Shown here: one piece after another, positions 34,538-43,539 of the stretch
How positions within the stretch are numbered: position 1 is the first letter of the stretch
How the letters are laid out: the number at the start of each line of letters is the position of its first letter
Source: Planctomycetota bacterium
GTDB lineage: Bacteria > Planctomycetota > UBA8742 > UBA2392
DNA length: 60,360 nt
Direction of reading: 5' to 3'
Assembly: GCA_020849795.1 (NCBI GenBank)
Contig: JADZFR010000026.1
Span: 1-60,360, forward strand
Notes under the pieces: generated by a model
Database searches by the model: none
What the model was told of the DNA's origin: nothing
The model's input: only the letters and a program-made list of their open reading frames with translations
Translations under genes and position numbers: made by a program

Positions 34538-35845
34538 CTACTCCGCGAGGCTGTCATCAACGGTAGGCGATGCATCACTGGGCAGCGCAATGCCAAGGCG
34601 GTCGCGCGCGAACGTCTGGAACGCGCCGGCGTCGTCGCTTGACGTGTCAATCGTGTAGCGATCGACGATTGCGCCGGTCTGCGGCGCGAGCGCGCCCTGG
34701 AACAGCGCCACGCGCACACCGGCGTGGGGCACCTCTGTGGCCGGGGCCAGGCTGGCACCATCGACGTGCACAACGCCGTCAAAGTCGGCGCTGCAGCGCA
34801 CACGCACGATGACCTTGTTCGGGAAGCTCGCGCGCGGCAGGTATTCGAACCCGCCCAGGTGAAGCCACTCTGCGGTCGGAGTTGAACCGTTAATGGTCAG
34901 GGCCAGCGTAGAGGCAATGCCGTTGACCAGCAGATCAACCGTCACGCTGCCGGCGGTATGACTGGCCACGTAGAACCATGCGCCCAGGGCGAAGGATCGG
35001 CCGGACTCGATGGCGGGGCTGCGCTCCGCGAGGTCCTGTCGCAAATCGCCCGCAGTGCCGCCATCGCCGGTGAGTTTCAACGAGCCGGTGCCGAACAGCT
35101 TCTCGCCGGTGTCGCGGCTGAACACGCCGCCGCCCGCTTCAACGCTCCAGTGGGCAAAGCCCGCGTCGTAGGCTTCGAATGCGCCGTCGAGCACGGCGTT
35201 GCGGGCGTCTGCAAAGGCGCCGCTGGTCACGGGGATGACGCGGGTGTGCACGGCGCGACCATGCTCGGGGCGAATGCGAAACTCTTCCTGGCCGACGGGC
35301 ACGCGGTGGTGGGCGTTGTCGCGCACGCATTCGATGGCGATGCGCTGTGTGCGGATTCGCTGGTCGTCGATCACGCTTTCGGCTGCATCCACGGTGCTGC
35401 CGCTGGCATAGCAGGCGGCATCACCGGCACTGCCCGCGTCGGGGGCAGGGGCGCCCACACTCACGTCGTTGGGCGTGACACTCTCGGCGTCGGCCAGCAT
35501 CGCGCGTGTCAGGCCATGCAGCAGCTCTTCGCGCGAAGCACCCAGGGCGTTGAGCTCGGGGGCCAGCGCGGCGGCAAGCCACGCATCGAGCGCGGCATCC
35601 AGCGGCACGGCCCAGCCGCGTGCGGTTTCGGCGGCGGTGTTCAGCAGCGCGATGACTTGCAGGGTGTCGCGCTCGGCACTGGTGTCATTGAGTACTTCGA
35701 TGAACTGTTTGCGCAGGCGATCAAGCGAGCGAAAGGTCTGGCCGCTTTGCGTGATCTCAACGTCACGGTCGGCAAGGTTGTCGATCTGCTTGAATGCGCG
35801 GGCGAACATGCCCAGCGCTTCAAAGATGCTGGTGTAGTCAGGCAT
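34538..35845 (-). CDS. phage-like structural protein with lectin-like fold
   Basis: This 435-residue protein has a helical N-terminal 150 residues. A beta-sandwich part follows, around 'AHWSVEAGGGVFSRDTGEKLFGTGSLKLTG' and 'SFALGAWFYVASHTAGSVTVDLLVNG'. That part looks like the carbohydrate-binding CBM4_9/concanavalin-like modules of phage fibres. Position in the block supports a virion role. SD aaggag precedes the ATG. Confidence 0.58.
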   Translation of the reverse strand: MPDYTSIFEALGMFARAFKQIDNLADRDVEITQSGQTFRSLDRLRKQFIEVLNDTSAERDTLQVIALLNTAAETARGWAVPLDAALDAWLAAALAPELNALGASREELLHGLTRAMLADAESVTPNDVSVGAPAPDAGSAGDAACYASGSTVDAAESVIDDQRIRTQRIAIECVRDNAHHRVPVGQEEFRIRPEHGRAVHTRVIPVTSGAFADARNAVLDGAFEAYDAGFAHWSVEAGGGVFSRDTGEKLFGTGSLKLTGDGGTAGDLRQDLAERSPAIESGRSFALGAWFYVASHTAGSVTVDLLVNGIASTLALTINGSTPTAEWLHLGGFEYLPRASFPNKVIVRVRCSADFDGVVHVDGASLAPATEVPHAGVRVALFQGALAPQTGAIVDRYTIDTSSDDAGAFQTFARDRLGIALPSDASPTVDDSLAE

Positions 35846-35891
35846 GGGGCTCCTTGGTGGTCATGGCGTGCGAAAGGGTGTGACCGCCGCG

Positions 35892-36548
35892 TCAGGTGCG
35901 GATCAGTCGGGGCACGAAAACCTGCTCGGCGCTGCCGCCCAGCGGCAGGCGGATGCGCGAGAGTGATTCTCGCGCGGCATCTCTCCAGCGCAGGGCAAGC
36001 TGCGCGGCGGGGTCGTCGGCGCGGGTGCTCAAATAGTCGAACAGGAACTGCAGCGCGTACAGCGACGTGGCCTCGGTCAGCGGCGCCAGCTCGTCGGCGA
36101 GCCAGCCGGCCGGCAAGCGCGCGTTGATCAGCGCGTCGATCAGGCGCTTGGCGCGCAGGCATGGTTCGCTGAAGCCCTCGCGCCCGGCGAAGTTGCCGTC
36201 ATCGAGAAAGGCCGCCAAGCCGGCATGGCGGACCAGCAGGTCGGCGTCGCAGGCGTAGAAAATGTCGATCACTGCGTCCCCTGCCACGGCGTCGTGCAGG
36301 CGCACACTGCCATACAGTCCGCTGGCATTGAGAGCCGCCAGCGCCAGCTCGCCACTTGACGAGTCAATGGTGCCGGCGGCGACAGCCCGGGTGCGCAGCG
36401 CGTCGCGGTACAGGGTGACCGTGTGGTCGTTGCCGTCGCGCGAGAGTCGCAGCCAGGCGCGGCCGTTGTCGGTGTTGTCGCGGGAAGCGCCGTGCAGGTC
36501 CCAGCGGGTGAGTGCGGGCGCGCCGTGCGTGGTGACGTACTCGATCAT
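35892..36548 (-). CDS. gp36/DUF1320-like head-tail adaptor candidate
   Basis: This 218-residue protein has a second half reading 'EGFSEPCLRAKRLIDALINARLP', then 'LTEATSLYALQFLFDYLSTRADDPAAQLALRWRDAARESL'. That resembles the helical Mu gp36/DUF1320-type adaptor ('A...IDaYL..RY.lP...P..L...a.diA.y.L'). The N-terminal 100 residues are beta-rich and unlike gp36. It directly follows the capsid gene, the usual place of adaptor proteins. Confidence 0.5.
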   Translation of the reverse strand: MIEYVTTHGAPALTRWDLHGASRDNTDNGRAWLRLSRDGNDHTVTLYRDALRTRAVAAGTIDSSSGELALAALNASGLYGSVRLHDAVAGDAVIDIFYACDADLLVRHAGLAAFLDDGNFAGREGFSEPCLRAKRLIDALINARLPAGWLADELAPLTEATSLYALQFLFDYLSTRADDPAAQLALRWRDAARESLSRIRLPLGGSAEQVFVPRLIRT

Positions 36549-36571
36549 GGTGGTGTCCGTTGAGGGAAGGG

Positions 36572-36601
36572 GCCTGGGCGGACGGGCCCGCCCGCCCAGG
36601 C
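36572..36601 (-). terminator. intercistronic hairpin after the capsid gene
   Basis: The arms gcctgggcg (36572-36580) and cgcccaggc (36593-36601) pair perfectly, between the capsid stop (36617) and the next gene. No T tract follows, so it may act as an attenuator or 3'-end stabiliser that keeps capsid mRNA in excess. Confidence 0.5.
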
Positions 36602-36616
36602 TTGGTGGGTCCTGAA

Positions 36617-37762
36617 CTAGCTGGTCGCAAGCGCGGTGATCAGCCCGTGCCCGCCGTCGCCGCCGTTCAGGATTTCGAGGGTGTACTCGCCGATGATCTG
36701 TGCCTTGCGGAAGTCGCCCGACTCGGCCAGCGCCTTGACGAAGAAGCTGCGGCCCTGCAACGGCAGCACCTGCAACTTGTCGAGGTCAAGCAGCAGTACT
36801 TTGTCGGCCGGCACCCAGCGCGAAAGGATCACGCGCTGCACGCCGAAGTCGCTTTCGTAGACATCGACCAGGTTGCGCAGCGCCGTGGTCTCGGGCTCGT
36901 AGCGCCGGGCACTCTGGATGAAGCTGCTGATCTTGCGCTTCTGGAATCCGTTGCAGACGATGGCGTTGGGGCGCCCGCCGGCCTCCCAGCATGCGCGCAA
37001 TGCTGCGTTCAGCATCGGCTCGTCCAGGTCGGCGCTGCCGGCGTCGCTGACCGCGGCGTCAACACCGCTGATGAATTGAAGCAGCCCGCCCATCGTGCGG
37101 CGAATGCTCGCGCTGCCCTGCGGGTTGGCAGCCGCCTTGAACCCGCAGATCACGGTCTGTTCAAGGCTGCGCAGCAGCTCGCGCAGGCGCTGGATGACCT
37201 GGTAGTCGAACTCGCGATCGACGGCGTGCAGGCCCACGGCGTCCATGCTGCCGCTGATGCTCACGGTCTCGGTGAAAATCTGCGCGTAGTTTTCTTTGCG
37301 CACGCGGTTGCGGTAGCGCGCCGCGGCCGCGTCTTCGCCCTCCAGCGCCGCATGCCCGATCACCACCACGCGCTGGTTGTCAGCCACCGCTGCCGCCGTG
37401 CTGCCGCCGTAGCCGCGGGTGACGGTCAACGTGTGGGTGCTGATGCCTGTCACCTGCAGGACTTCTTCGCTGCCGTCGGGCTTAAGGATGTCGCCGACTC
37501 GAAACGCCGCGCCGTCGTCGACGATCATGCTGGTGTCGTCGTCGTCGTAACCGCCGGCATTGTTGATCGCCGAGAAGTTGGCGTTCAAGCGGTCCTCGAA
37601 CCATTCGTGGCGCGTGGACTTGGCGGCATAGCGCGGGCTGCCGATGGCATCCAGCAGCGGGGTGTCGAACGGCGAGATGAGCCCGACCAGGTCGCTGACG
37701 TCATCGACCAGTTCGGGCAGCGTTGCACCCGCGTCGTAAGTTGCCTTGCCTGTGAAACTCAT
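36617..37762 (-). CDS. DUF5309/SU10-type major capsid protein
   Basis: This 381-residue protein matches the SU10 major capsid family (DUF5309): 'LISPFDTPLLDAIGSPRYAAKSTRHEWFEDRL', 'VTRGYGGSTAAAVADNQRVVVIGHAALEGED', 'RNRVRKENYAQIFTETVSISGS' and 'ILSRWVPADKVLLLDLDKLQVLPLQGR'. This HK97-fold protein builds the virion shell. The sequence looks intact. SD aaggag precedes the ATG. A scaffold-like gene lies upstream and a portal gene precedes that. Confidence 0.88.
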   Translation of the reverse strand: MSFTGKATYDAGATLPELVDDVSDLVGLISPFDTPLLDAIGSPRYAAKSTRHEWFEDRLNANFSAINNAGGYDDDDTSMIVDDGAAFRVGDILKPDGSEEVLQVTGISTHTLTVTRGYGGSTAAAVADNQRVVVIGHAALEGEDAAAARYRNRVRKENYAQIFTETVSISGSMDAVGLHAVDREFDYQVIQRLRELLRSLEQTVICGFKAAANPQGSASIRRTMGGLLQFISGVDAAVSDAGSADLDEPMLNAALRACWEAGGRPNAIVCNGFQKRKISSFIQSARRYEPETTALRNLVDVYESDFGVQRVILSRWVPADKVLLLDLDKLQVLPLQGRSFFVKALAESGDFRKAQIIGEYTLEILNGGDGGHGLITALATS

Positions 37763-37785
37763 GGTGTCTCCTTGGAGGTGTCGTA

Positions 37786-37831
37786 GCGCAGGCGCTTCGC
37801 CTGCTTCGGTGCGGGCACCATGCCCGCGCCG
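37786..37831 (-). other. two tandem hairpins ahead of the capsid gene
   Basis: gcaggcg-ctt-cgcctgc and gcgggca-cca-tgcccgc are two perfect 7-bp hairpins in the leader between the scaffold-like gene and the capsid gene. They may influence capsid translation or mRNA stability. Confidence 0.45.
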
Positions 37832-37843
37832 CGGGGTTGCGGT

Positions 37844-38269
37844 TTATCTGCGTGTCAGTGCGTCGCGCGCGATCTGGACTTGACGTGTCAAGCCACCGGC
37901 TTTCCATGCCTCGCGCAGCTTGTCGTGCTCGGGCTGGCGCGACGCCAGCTTCTCGGGCGCTGCGGCCTGGCGCGCGAACAGATAGGGGCGAGCCGCCCTG
38001 AGCTCGCGGTAAAGCTGATCAAGCCCCTTGTCGCTCTGCAGCTCGGCGCTTACGTCTTCCAGCTTCAGCGCGTCGCCGGGGTACAGCAGGCCCTCGCGGG
38101 GCGCGCGCTCCAGAAAGCGACGTTCGAGTTCGTGGCGGCGGTTGGCCACGCTGTGCTCGGCCTCGAGTTTCGCGACCTGTTGCAGCGCGCCCTCAAGCGC
38201 GGGGTCCTGCCGCAACGCCTCTGGCAGCGCGTTGCGAAGACTTGCGGCGATAGAATCTTTGTCGGACAT
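37844..38269 (-). CDS. scaffold-like small helical protein
   Basis: This 141-residue protein is charged and mostly helical ('LQQVAKLEAEHSVANRRHELERRFLER'). It sits between portal and capsid genes, the conserved place of phage scaffold proteins. There is no sequence hallmark beyond helical and charged character. SD aaggag precedes the ATG. Confidence 0.6.
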   Translation of the reverse strand: MSDKDSIAASLRNALPEALRQDPALEGALQQVAKLEAEHSVANRRHELERRFLERAPREGLLYPGDALKLEDVSAELQSDKGLDQLYRELRAARPYLFARQAAAPEKLASRQPEHDKLREAWKAGGLTRQVQIARDALTRR

Positions 38270-38293
38270 GGCTCTTCTCCTTGGCTGAACCGC

Positions 38294-39619
38294 TTACGCG
38301 GTGGTCTTTGACACGTTGGTTTCCCAGGCGGCCCGGGCTTGTTCGGGCGAGTCGTAGCGGTCGGGGTTGTCGCGCAGCATCAGTTCCCAGGGCGTGACCA
38401 TGCCGTGGCGCAACCGGAACTCGTCGGCCTGGATGCGTTCGGCGACGCTTTGCTCAAGCTCAGGCTCGGGGTAATCCAGCGCAAACTGCGCATCCGGTTG
38501 CGGGCCCTCGTGGGCGCGCAGCACCGCCTGCGTCACCTCAGCCAGGTCGTGTTCAAACGCCCGGAACACCTGCTGCCGCTCAATGCGGTCTTCCAGCACC
38601 GGCGTCTGCTGCGCCAGGATGCTGATGCCGCTGAGGTTGCTGACCGGCTGAATGCTGAGCAGCGACTCGGGCACGCGCTGGGTCTTGAGCAGCGTTCGCA
38701 GCAGGAACTCAAGGTCCGCAATCAGGTCGGCAATCGGCGCGCCGGGCGCCTTGAAGTTCACGCCAAAGGGCTCATTGCCCGAAACGTGAAAGCGGATTGC
38801 CCGGGCCGGCCCCACGGCAATGTCCTGCGCCGGGTCAGGGTTGACGATTTCCATTACGCCGAAGCCCTGCATCGCCACGGTGTGCGCCAGCGCCGACAGC
38901 TTGGCGTTGAACTCGTTGTTCGCCCACGCCAGCGATCGGCCGCGCCCCTCGACCCAGAAACCATCCACGGGAAGCCGGTCATGGACGAAGGCAAACGGAA
39001 CGCGGCCGTAGCTGTGGGCGTGCTCACGGATCACACGGCCGCCGGCGACGGTGGCGAACGACTGGGGGTCCCACACATGGGCAAGGGAGCCGTCGCCGGC
39101 GGCAAAGGCAATCACGGCTCGCGGCTGGTCGGGGCGCAGGGCGTCGGGCAGCACGAGCATGCGGTGCGCGGGCCAGGGCCAGTAGCGCACGTCGTCGCCC
39201 TCGTGGCTGACGCAGACGGCGGCGACGCCGTGCAGGCGTGCCAGGCGGTCAACGCCCAGCATCAGGCGATCCATGGGGTTGCGGGCATGGACGCGGGCGA
39301 TACGCTCGCTGGCGCGGCGTTCGACGGGCCGGCGGTACAGCTGGGAGAGCACGTCGATGACGACGCGGGTGATGTTGAGAAAGTGCTTGTGCGGGCGGCG
39401 CGAGAACTCGAGCGCCGATTCGCCGGGCAGGCGGGGGATGTAGCGAAGCTGGTCGCCGGTGTACATGTCCCAGCACAGGCGCGCCTCGGCAATGCGGCGC
39501 GATTCGCCGTCGGCGGTGAACAGCGCGAACAGCTCTTCGTTGGTGCGGGGCCGAAAGATGCGGGGTTGAGCCGTGTGCTCAATGGCAAGGGCCAGCGCTT
39601 CGTGGTATGCATCGTTCAT
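38294..39619 (-). CDS. phage portal protein
   Basis: This 441-residue protein has 'RLCWDMYTGDQLRYIPRLPGESALEFSRRPHKHFLNITRVVIDVLSQLYRRPV' and 'NVSKTTA' at the end. Between them are the conserved 'RYWPWPAHRMLVLPD' and 'LEFLLRTLLKTQRVPESLLSIQPVSNLSGISI' segments. These are typical of SPP1/Gp6-like portals that form the DNA entry vertex. It is the first gene of the leftward block, divergent from argS. No terminase gene precedes it. Confidence 0.82.
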   Translation of the reverse strand: MNDAYHEALALAIEHTAQPRIFRPRTNEELFALFTADGESRRIAEARLCWDMYTGDQLRYIPRLPGESALEFSRRPHKHFLNITRVVIDVLSQLYRRPVERRASERIARVHARNPMDRLMLGVDRLARLHGVAAVCVSHEGDDVRYWPWPAHRMLVLPDALRPDQPRAVIAFAAGDGSLAHVWDPQSFATVAGGRVIREHAHSYGRVPFAFVHDRLPVDGFWVEGRGRSLAWANNEFNAKLSALAHTVAMQGFGVMEIVNPDPAQDIAVGPARAIRFHVSGNEPFGVNFKAPGAPIADLIADLEFLLRTLLKTQRVPESLLSIQPVSNLSGISILAQQTPVLEDRIERQQVFRAFEHDLAEVTQAVLRAHEGPQPDAQFALDYPEPELEQSVAERIQADEFRLRHGMVTPWELMLRDNPDRYDSPEQARAAWETNVSKTTA

Positions 39620-39716
39620 ACGTTGATTCCTTGGGCAGGGCTTTTCTCTCGCCCTTCACCCCCAGGAATCGGCGGACACACGTCGCGACGGAATTCGCGA
39701 AAAACCAGAGACGCAG

Positions 39717-41687
39717 ATGGGACTGATTGAGAAACAGGTAGCGGCGGAACTGGCGGAATGGCCGGGGTTTAGGTCTCGCGGCCTGGGCGCGGAAAAAATC
39801 TGCGAAAATCTGGTCCGACCGCCCAAAGACGACATGGGCGATCTCGCGTTCGCCACATTCAAGCCGGCCAAAGAGGCCGGCAAGCCACCGGCGCAACTCG
39901 CGCTGGAACTGGTGGCGGGCCGCGACACAGCCAGCATCAGCAAGCGGCTGCGGAAAGTAGAAGACGACGCGCCCGATGTGCCCAGCCCGCGCGCGGCGCT
40001 GGTGGTCGCGGTGGGAACCGCGGGCCCGTATGTGAACATCCGCCTGAACCGCGCGGCTGTAAGCGCGCTGCTGTTGAAAGAGATCGAGAAGCAGGGCCAG
40101 GCCTACGGCAACAGCAAAGCCGGCAAGGGCAGGACGCTGGTTGTTGACCTGTCAAGCCCGAACATCGCCAAGCCGCTGGCGGTGCATCATTTGCGTTCAA
40201 CGATGATCGGCTACAGCATCAAGAAGATCCGCGAAAGCCAGGGCTGGCGGGTGGTAGGCGTGAACCATCTCGGCGACTGGGGCACCGGCTTCGGAAAGCT
40301 GATTGCGGGGCTGAAGAAGTACTTTCCCGAGGTGGAGCAGCGCGCCAAAGCTGGTGACGAACAGCCGCTGGGCAACATGAGTGTGCAGACGCTCAATGAG
40401 ACCTACTCGCGCTTCAACAACGAAAGCAAGGGCGACGACGACCTTGCTGACGCTGGTCGCAGTGAGTTCGCGCTGCTTGAGCAGCACATTGAAGCGCTGG
40501 TCAAGGGAGAGCAGACAGCGGCGGGTGCTGTCAACTTTCGTATCTGGCAGCACACGCGCGAAATCAGTCTCGCCGAGTTCGAGCGCATGTATGCGCACCT
40601 TGGCCTGAGCTTTCACCTTTGGCCCGTCGTCGATCTGCAACTCAAGAAAGTCCTGACCGAAGAGTCGGAGACATTCTATCGGCAGCACTGCCTGTATGTC
40701 GGCGAGAGCTATTACGTCACCGCCGAAGACCTTTGCCGGCGCATCATCGTTGACGCAGTCGAAAACAAAGTCGCCGAGGAAAGCGAAGGCGCAATCGTCA
40801 TCTACACCCACGGCAAAGACAAGCCGCCGCTGATGCTGGTCAAGAACGATGGCGCGACAAGCTATCACGTGCGCGACCTCGCGGCGGCCATCTACCGCCA
40901 CCGGCACTGGCAGGCGAGCGAACTGACGTATGTCGTCGGCGGCGAACAGAAGTGGCACTTTGAGCAACTGTTCAAGGCGCTGGACATGCTGGGCCATCAG
41001 TGGGCGCGGGGATGTTCGCACACCGAGTTCGGACTGATGCTGTTTCAGCAGGCCGACGGCAAGTGGGCGAAAACCAGCACGCGGCGCGGTACGGCAATCA
41101 TGCTGGAAGACCTGCTGGACGAGGCGATCAAGTCGGTGCGCGAGATCATGGCGGCCAAGAACCCGGAACTTGCGTCCACGCCTGAGGGCGAAGCTGTCGC
41201 GCACGCCGTGGGCGTGGGGGCTGTCGTGTTCAACGACCTCAAGGCCGGCCGGCGCAACAACGTCAAGTTCGACTGGGACGCTGTGCTTGACTTTGAAGGC
41301 GAATCCGGCCCGTACATGCTGTACCAGTACGTGCGCATGGGCAGCGTGACCGAAAAGTACCGCGAGGCATACGGTGAGCCCGACTTTGCTGCCGGCGATG
41401 CCGCCCGGCTGAACCTCGACGAGGAATGGCGCATCCTGAAACTGCTGGCCGACTTTCCCGATGCCGTCGCCAAGGCCAGCGACGAGTACGAGCCCTCGGT
41501 CGTCGCCCAGCACCTGATCAAGCTGGCCAGCGCGACCTCGACCTGGTGGGTCGCCACACGCGACTCGCGCATCGTCGGCGACGACAGGGACCTCAGCCTC
41601 GCGCGCGTAAGGCTGGTCAACGCCATCCGCACCACACTCGGAAAGGGTTTGACACTGCTCGGCATGAGCCCCGTTGACCGCATGTAG
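39717..41687 (+). CDS. argS: arginyl-tRNA synthetase
   Basis: This 656-residue class I synthetase charges tRNA-Arg. It has the N-terminal additional domain and the 'SSPNIAKP...HLRST' catalytic entrance. 'VNHLGDWGTGFGKLIAGL' and 'YVVGGEQKWHFEQLF' follow, then the C-terminal DALR-type domain. The HIGH box is unusual: residues 155-158 read AVHH instead of HxGH, so the first His is Ala and Gly is His. In place of KMSKS there is 'KTSTRRGT', as in many ArgRS. The frame is otherwise intact. Confidence 0.95.
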   Translation: MGLIEKQVAAELAEWPGFRSRGLGAEKICENLVRPPKDDMGDLAFATFKPAKEAGKPPAQLALELVAGRDTASISKRLRKVEDDAPDVPSPRAALVVAVGTAGPYVNIRLNRAAVSALLLKEIEKQGQAYGNSKAGKGRTLVVDLSSPNIAKPLAVHHLRSTMIGYSIKKIRESQGWRVVGVNHLGDWGTGFGKLIAGLKKYFPEVEQRAKAGDEQPLGNMSVQTLNETYSRFNNESKGDDDLADAGRSEFALLEQHIEALVKGEQTAAGAVNFRIWQHTREISLAEFERMYAHLGLSFHLWPVVDLQLKKVLTEESETFYRQHCLYVGESYYVTAEDLCRRIIVDAVENKVAEESEGAIVIYTHGKDKPPLMLVKNDGATSYHVRDLAAAIYRHRHWQASELTYVVGGEQKWHFEQLFKALDMLGHQWARGCSHTEFGLMLFQQADGKWAKTSTRRGTAIMLEDLLDEAIKSVREIMAAKNPELASTPEGEAVAHAVGVGAVVFNDLKAGRRNNVKFDWDAVLDFEGESGPYMLYQYVRMGSVTEKYREAYGEPDFAAGDAARLNLDEEWRILKLLADFPDAVAKASDEYEPSVVAQHLIKLASATSTWWVATRDSRIVGDDRDLSLARVRLVNAIRTTLGKGLTLLGMSPVDRM

Positions 41688-41749
41688 CCCGCGGCATTGC
41701 CGCGCAACCGCTGCGCGTTAGCATGCGGCCCGCCTTTTGAGGAACCCGC

Positions 41750-43435
41750 ATGTCTGAAGCCAACGAATACCGGCAAGCCCGCGAGGCCAAGCGCGACGCG
41801 CTGGCGGCCCTGGGCGTCAACCCCTACGAGGTGCGCACACCGGCACGCGCGCTTACCAGCGTGCTCAAGGCCGCTTTCGAAGCCGTAGAAGCCAAAGGCG
41901 CAGAAGGCGCGAAGGTCGAAGGCCGCGCCATTGCCGGGCGCGTGCTGGCCAATCGCAAGATGGGCAAGGCTGTGTTTCTGGACGTGTACGACGGCAGCGG
42001 GCGCATGCAGGTGTACCTGAACGCCAAGGGCGTCGGCGAGCCGGGGATGAAGATTCACGAGAACCTCGACCTGGGCGACTTCATCTGGGCGCGCGGCGAT
42101 GTGCAGCGCACGCGCACCGGCGAAGTCACGCTGTTCGCGAGCGAGCTGCGCTTCCTGACCAAGGCGCTTTCAGTGCCGCCGCTGCCGCGCGAGTTCACGG
42201 ACGAGGCGGGCGTGAAGCAGTCGATTGACGCGCTGACCGACCCCGAGTTGCGCCACCGCAAGCGCTATCTTGACCTGATGGTGCACGCCGACGTGCGCGC
42301 GCGCTTTGAAAAGCGCAGCGTGGTCGTGCGCGCCGTCCGCCGCTTCCTTGAGGAACAGGGCTATCTCGAAGTCGAAACGCCGATGATGCACCCCATACCG
42401 GGCGGTGCCCGGGCGCGGCCTTTCATCACTCATCACAACACGCTGCACATGAACCTGTACCTGCGCATCGCGCCGGAGCTTTATCTCAAGCGGCTGCTGG
42501 TGGGCGGCTTTGAACGCGTCTTTGAAATCAACCGCAATTTCCGCAACGAGGGCATCGACCACACGCACAACCCCGAGTTCACCATGATGGAGCTGTACGA
42601 GGCCTATGGTGACTACGAAAGCATGATGCGCATCACCGAGGGCATGTTCCGCGAATCCGCCCGCGCCGTGCGCGCCTTTGAACGCGGCGTTGACCCGTCG
42701 CAGGTTGCCGACAGCGACCTCGTCTTCCAGTGGGGCGGCCGCTCTCTCGACCTGGGCAAGCCCTTTGCACGCCGCAAGTATGCTGACCTGCTGCGCGAGT
42801 ACGCGGGCGTTGATCTGCACGCCGCCGCCGGCGTGCGTGCCAAGGCCGAAAAACTCGGCCTTGAGCTCAAGGAAGACCACTACATGCTTGCCGACGCGGT
42901 GCTTGAAGCAACCGTGCAGGACAAGCTGGTGCAGCCGACATTCCTGATTGACTACCCGACCGCCATCTGCCCGCTGACCAAGGCCAAGCCGGATGACCCG
43001 CGGATCTGCGAGCGCTTTGAACTGTTTATCTGCGGCGTGGAGTTCGCCAACGCGTTCAGCGAGCTGAACGAGCCGGTCGAGCAGCTCAAGCGCTTCAAAG
43101 AGCAGGTGGATGCGGGCCTGAAGTCCGAAGACCTCGAAGCGCCCAAAGAAATCGACCACGACTATGTCGAGGCGCTTGAGGCGGGTATGCCGCCGGCGGG
43201 CGGCTTGGGCGTCGGCATTGACCGCATGGTGATGATGCTGACCGACACCGACAGCATTCGCGAAGTCATCCTATTCCCGCACATGCGGCGCGACCACGCC
43301 GACGCGGCGGCAGCCGCCACGCAACGTGCCCGAATCGCCGCAGAGACGCTTCTGGAAGAGTTGCAGTCGCCCGAGCTTCGCAAGCACAAAGACCTGGTCG
43401 AACTCGCCGAGAAGGCCCGCAAAGCATTGGGTTGA
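41750..43435 (+). CDS. lysS: lysyl-tRNA synthetase, class II
   Basis: This 561-residue protein has an OB-fold anticodon-binding N-terminus ('IAGRVLANRKMGKAVFLDVYDGSGRMQVYL') and class II motifs. Motif 2 is 'FEINRNFRNEGIDHTHNPEFTMMELYEAYGDYESM' in pieces; motif 3 is 'GLGVGIDRMVMMLTD'. The C-terminus carries about 50 extra residues beyond the usual end. SD gaggaa precedes the ATG. It is followed by a terminator. Confidence 0.97.
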   Translation: MSEANEYRQAREAKRDALAALGVNPYEVRTPARALTSVLKAAFEAVEAKGAEGAKVEGRAIAGRVLANRKMGKAVFLDVYDGSGRMQVYLNAKGVGEPGMKIHENLDLGDFIWARGDVQRTRTGEVTLFASELRFLTKALSVPPLPREFTDEAGVKQSIDALTDPELRHRKRYLDLMVHADVRARFEKRSVVVRAVRRFLEEQGYLEVETPMMHPIPGGARARPFITHHNTLHMNLYLRIAPELYLKRLLVGGFERVFEINRNFRNEGIDHTHNPEFTMMELYEAYGDYESMMRITEGMFRESARAVRAFERGVDPSQVADSDLVFQWGGRSLDLGKPFARRKYADLLREYAGVDLHAAAGVRAKAEKLGLELKEDHYMLADAVLEATVQDKLVQPTFLIDYPTAICPLTKAKPDDPRICERFELFICGVEFANAFSELNEPVEQLKRFKEQVDAGLKSEDLEAPKEIDHDYVEALEAGMPPAGGLGVGIDRMVMMLTDTDSIREVILFPHMRRDHADAAAAATQRARIAAETLLEELQSPELRKHKDLVELAEKARKALG

Positions 43436-43442
43436 AACCGGC

Positions 43443-43470
43443 AAAGCCCCGCCCCTGCGCCGGGCTTTGT
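43443..43470 (+). terminator. terminator after lysS
   Basis: The arms aaagccc and gggcttt, 7 bp, with a 12-base GC-rich loop, are followed by a T-rich flank, just past the lysS stop. Confidence 0.65.
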
Positions 43471-43539
43471 TGCTGATTCCTGCGCGTGCGCGCGTATAAA
43501 CCTTCCGATACTGAACAAGGAAGGTTTCGGGCCTGCCTG

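Noticed and set aside
40197..41513. 438-codon open frame opposite argS
   Set aside because: It is a complementary-strand shadow of a conserved synthetase.
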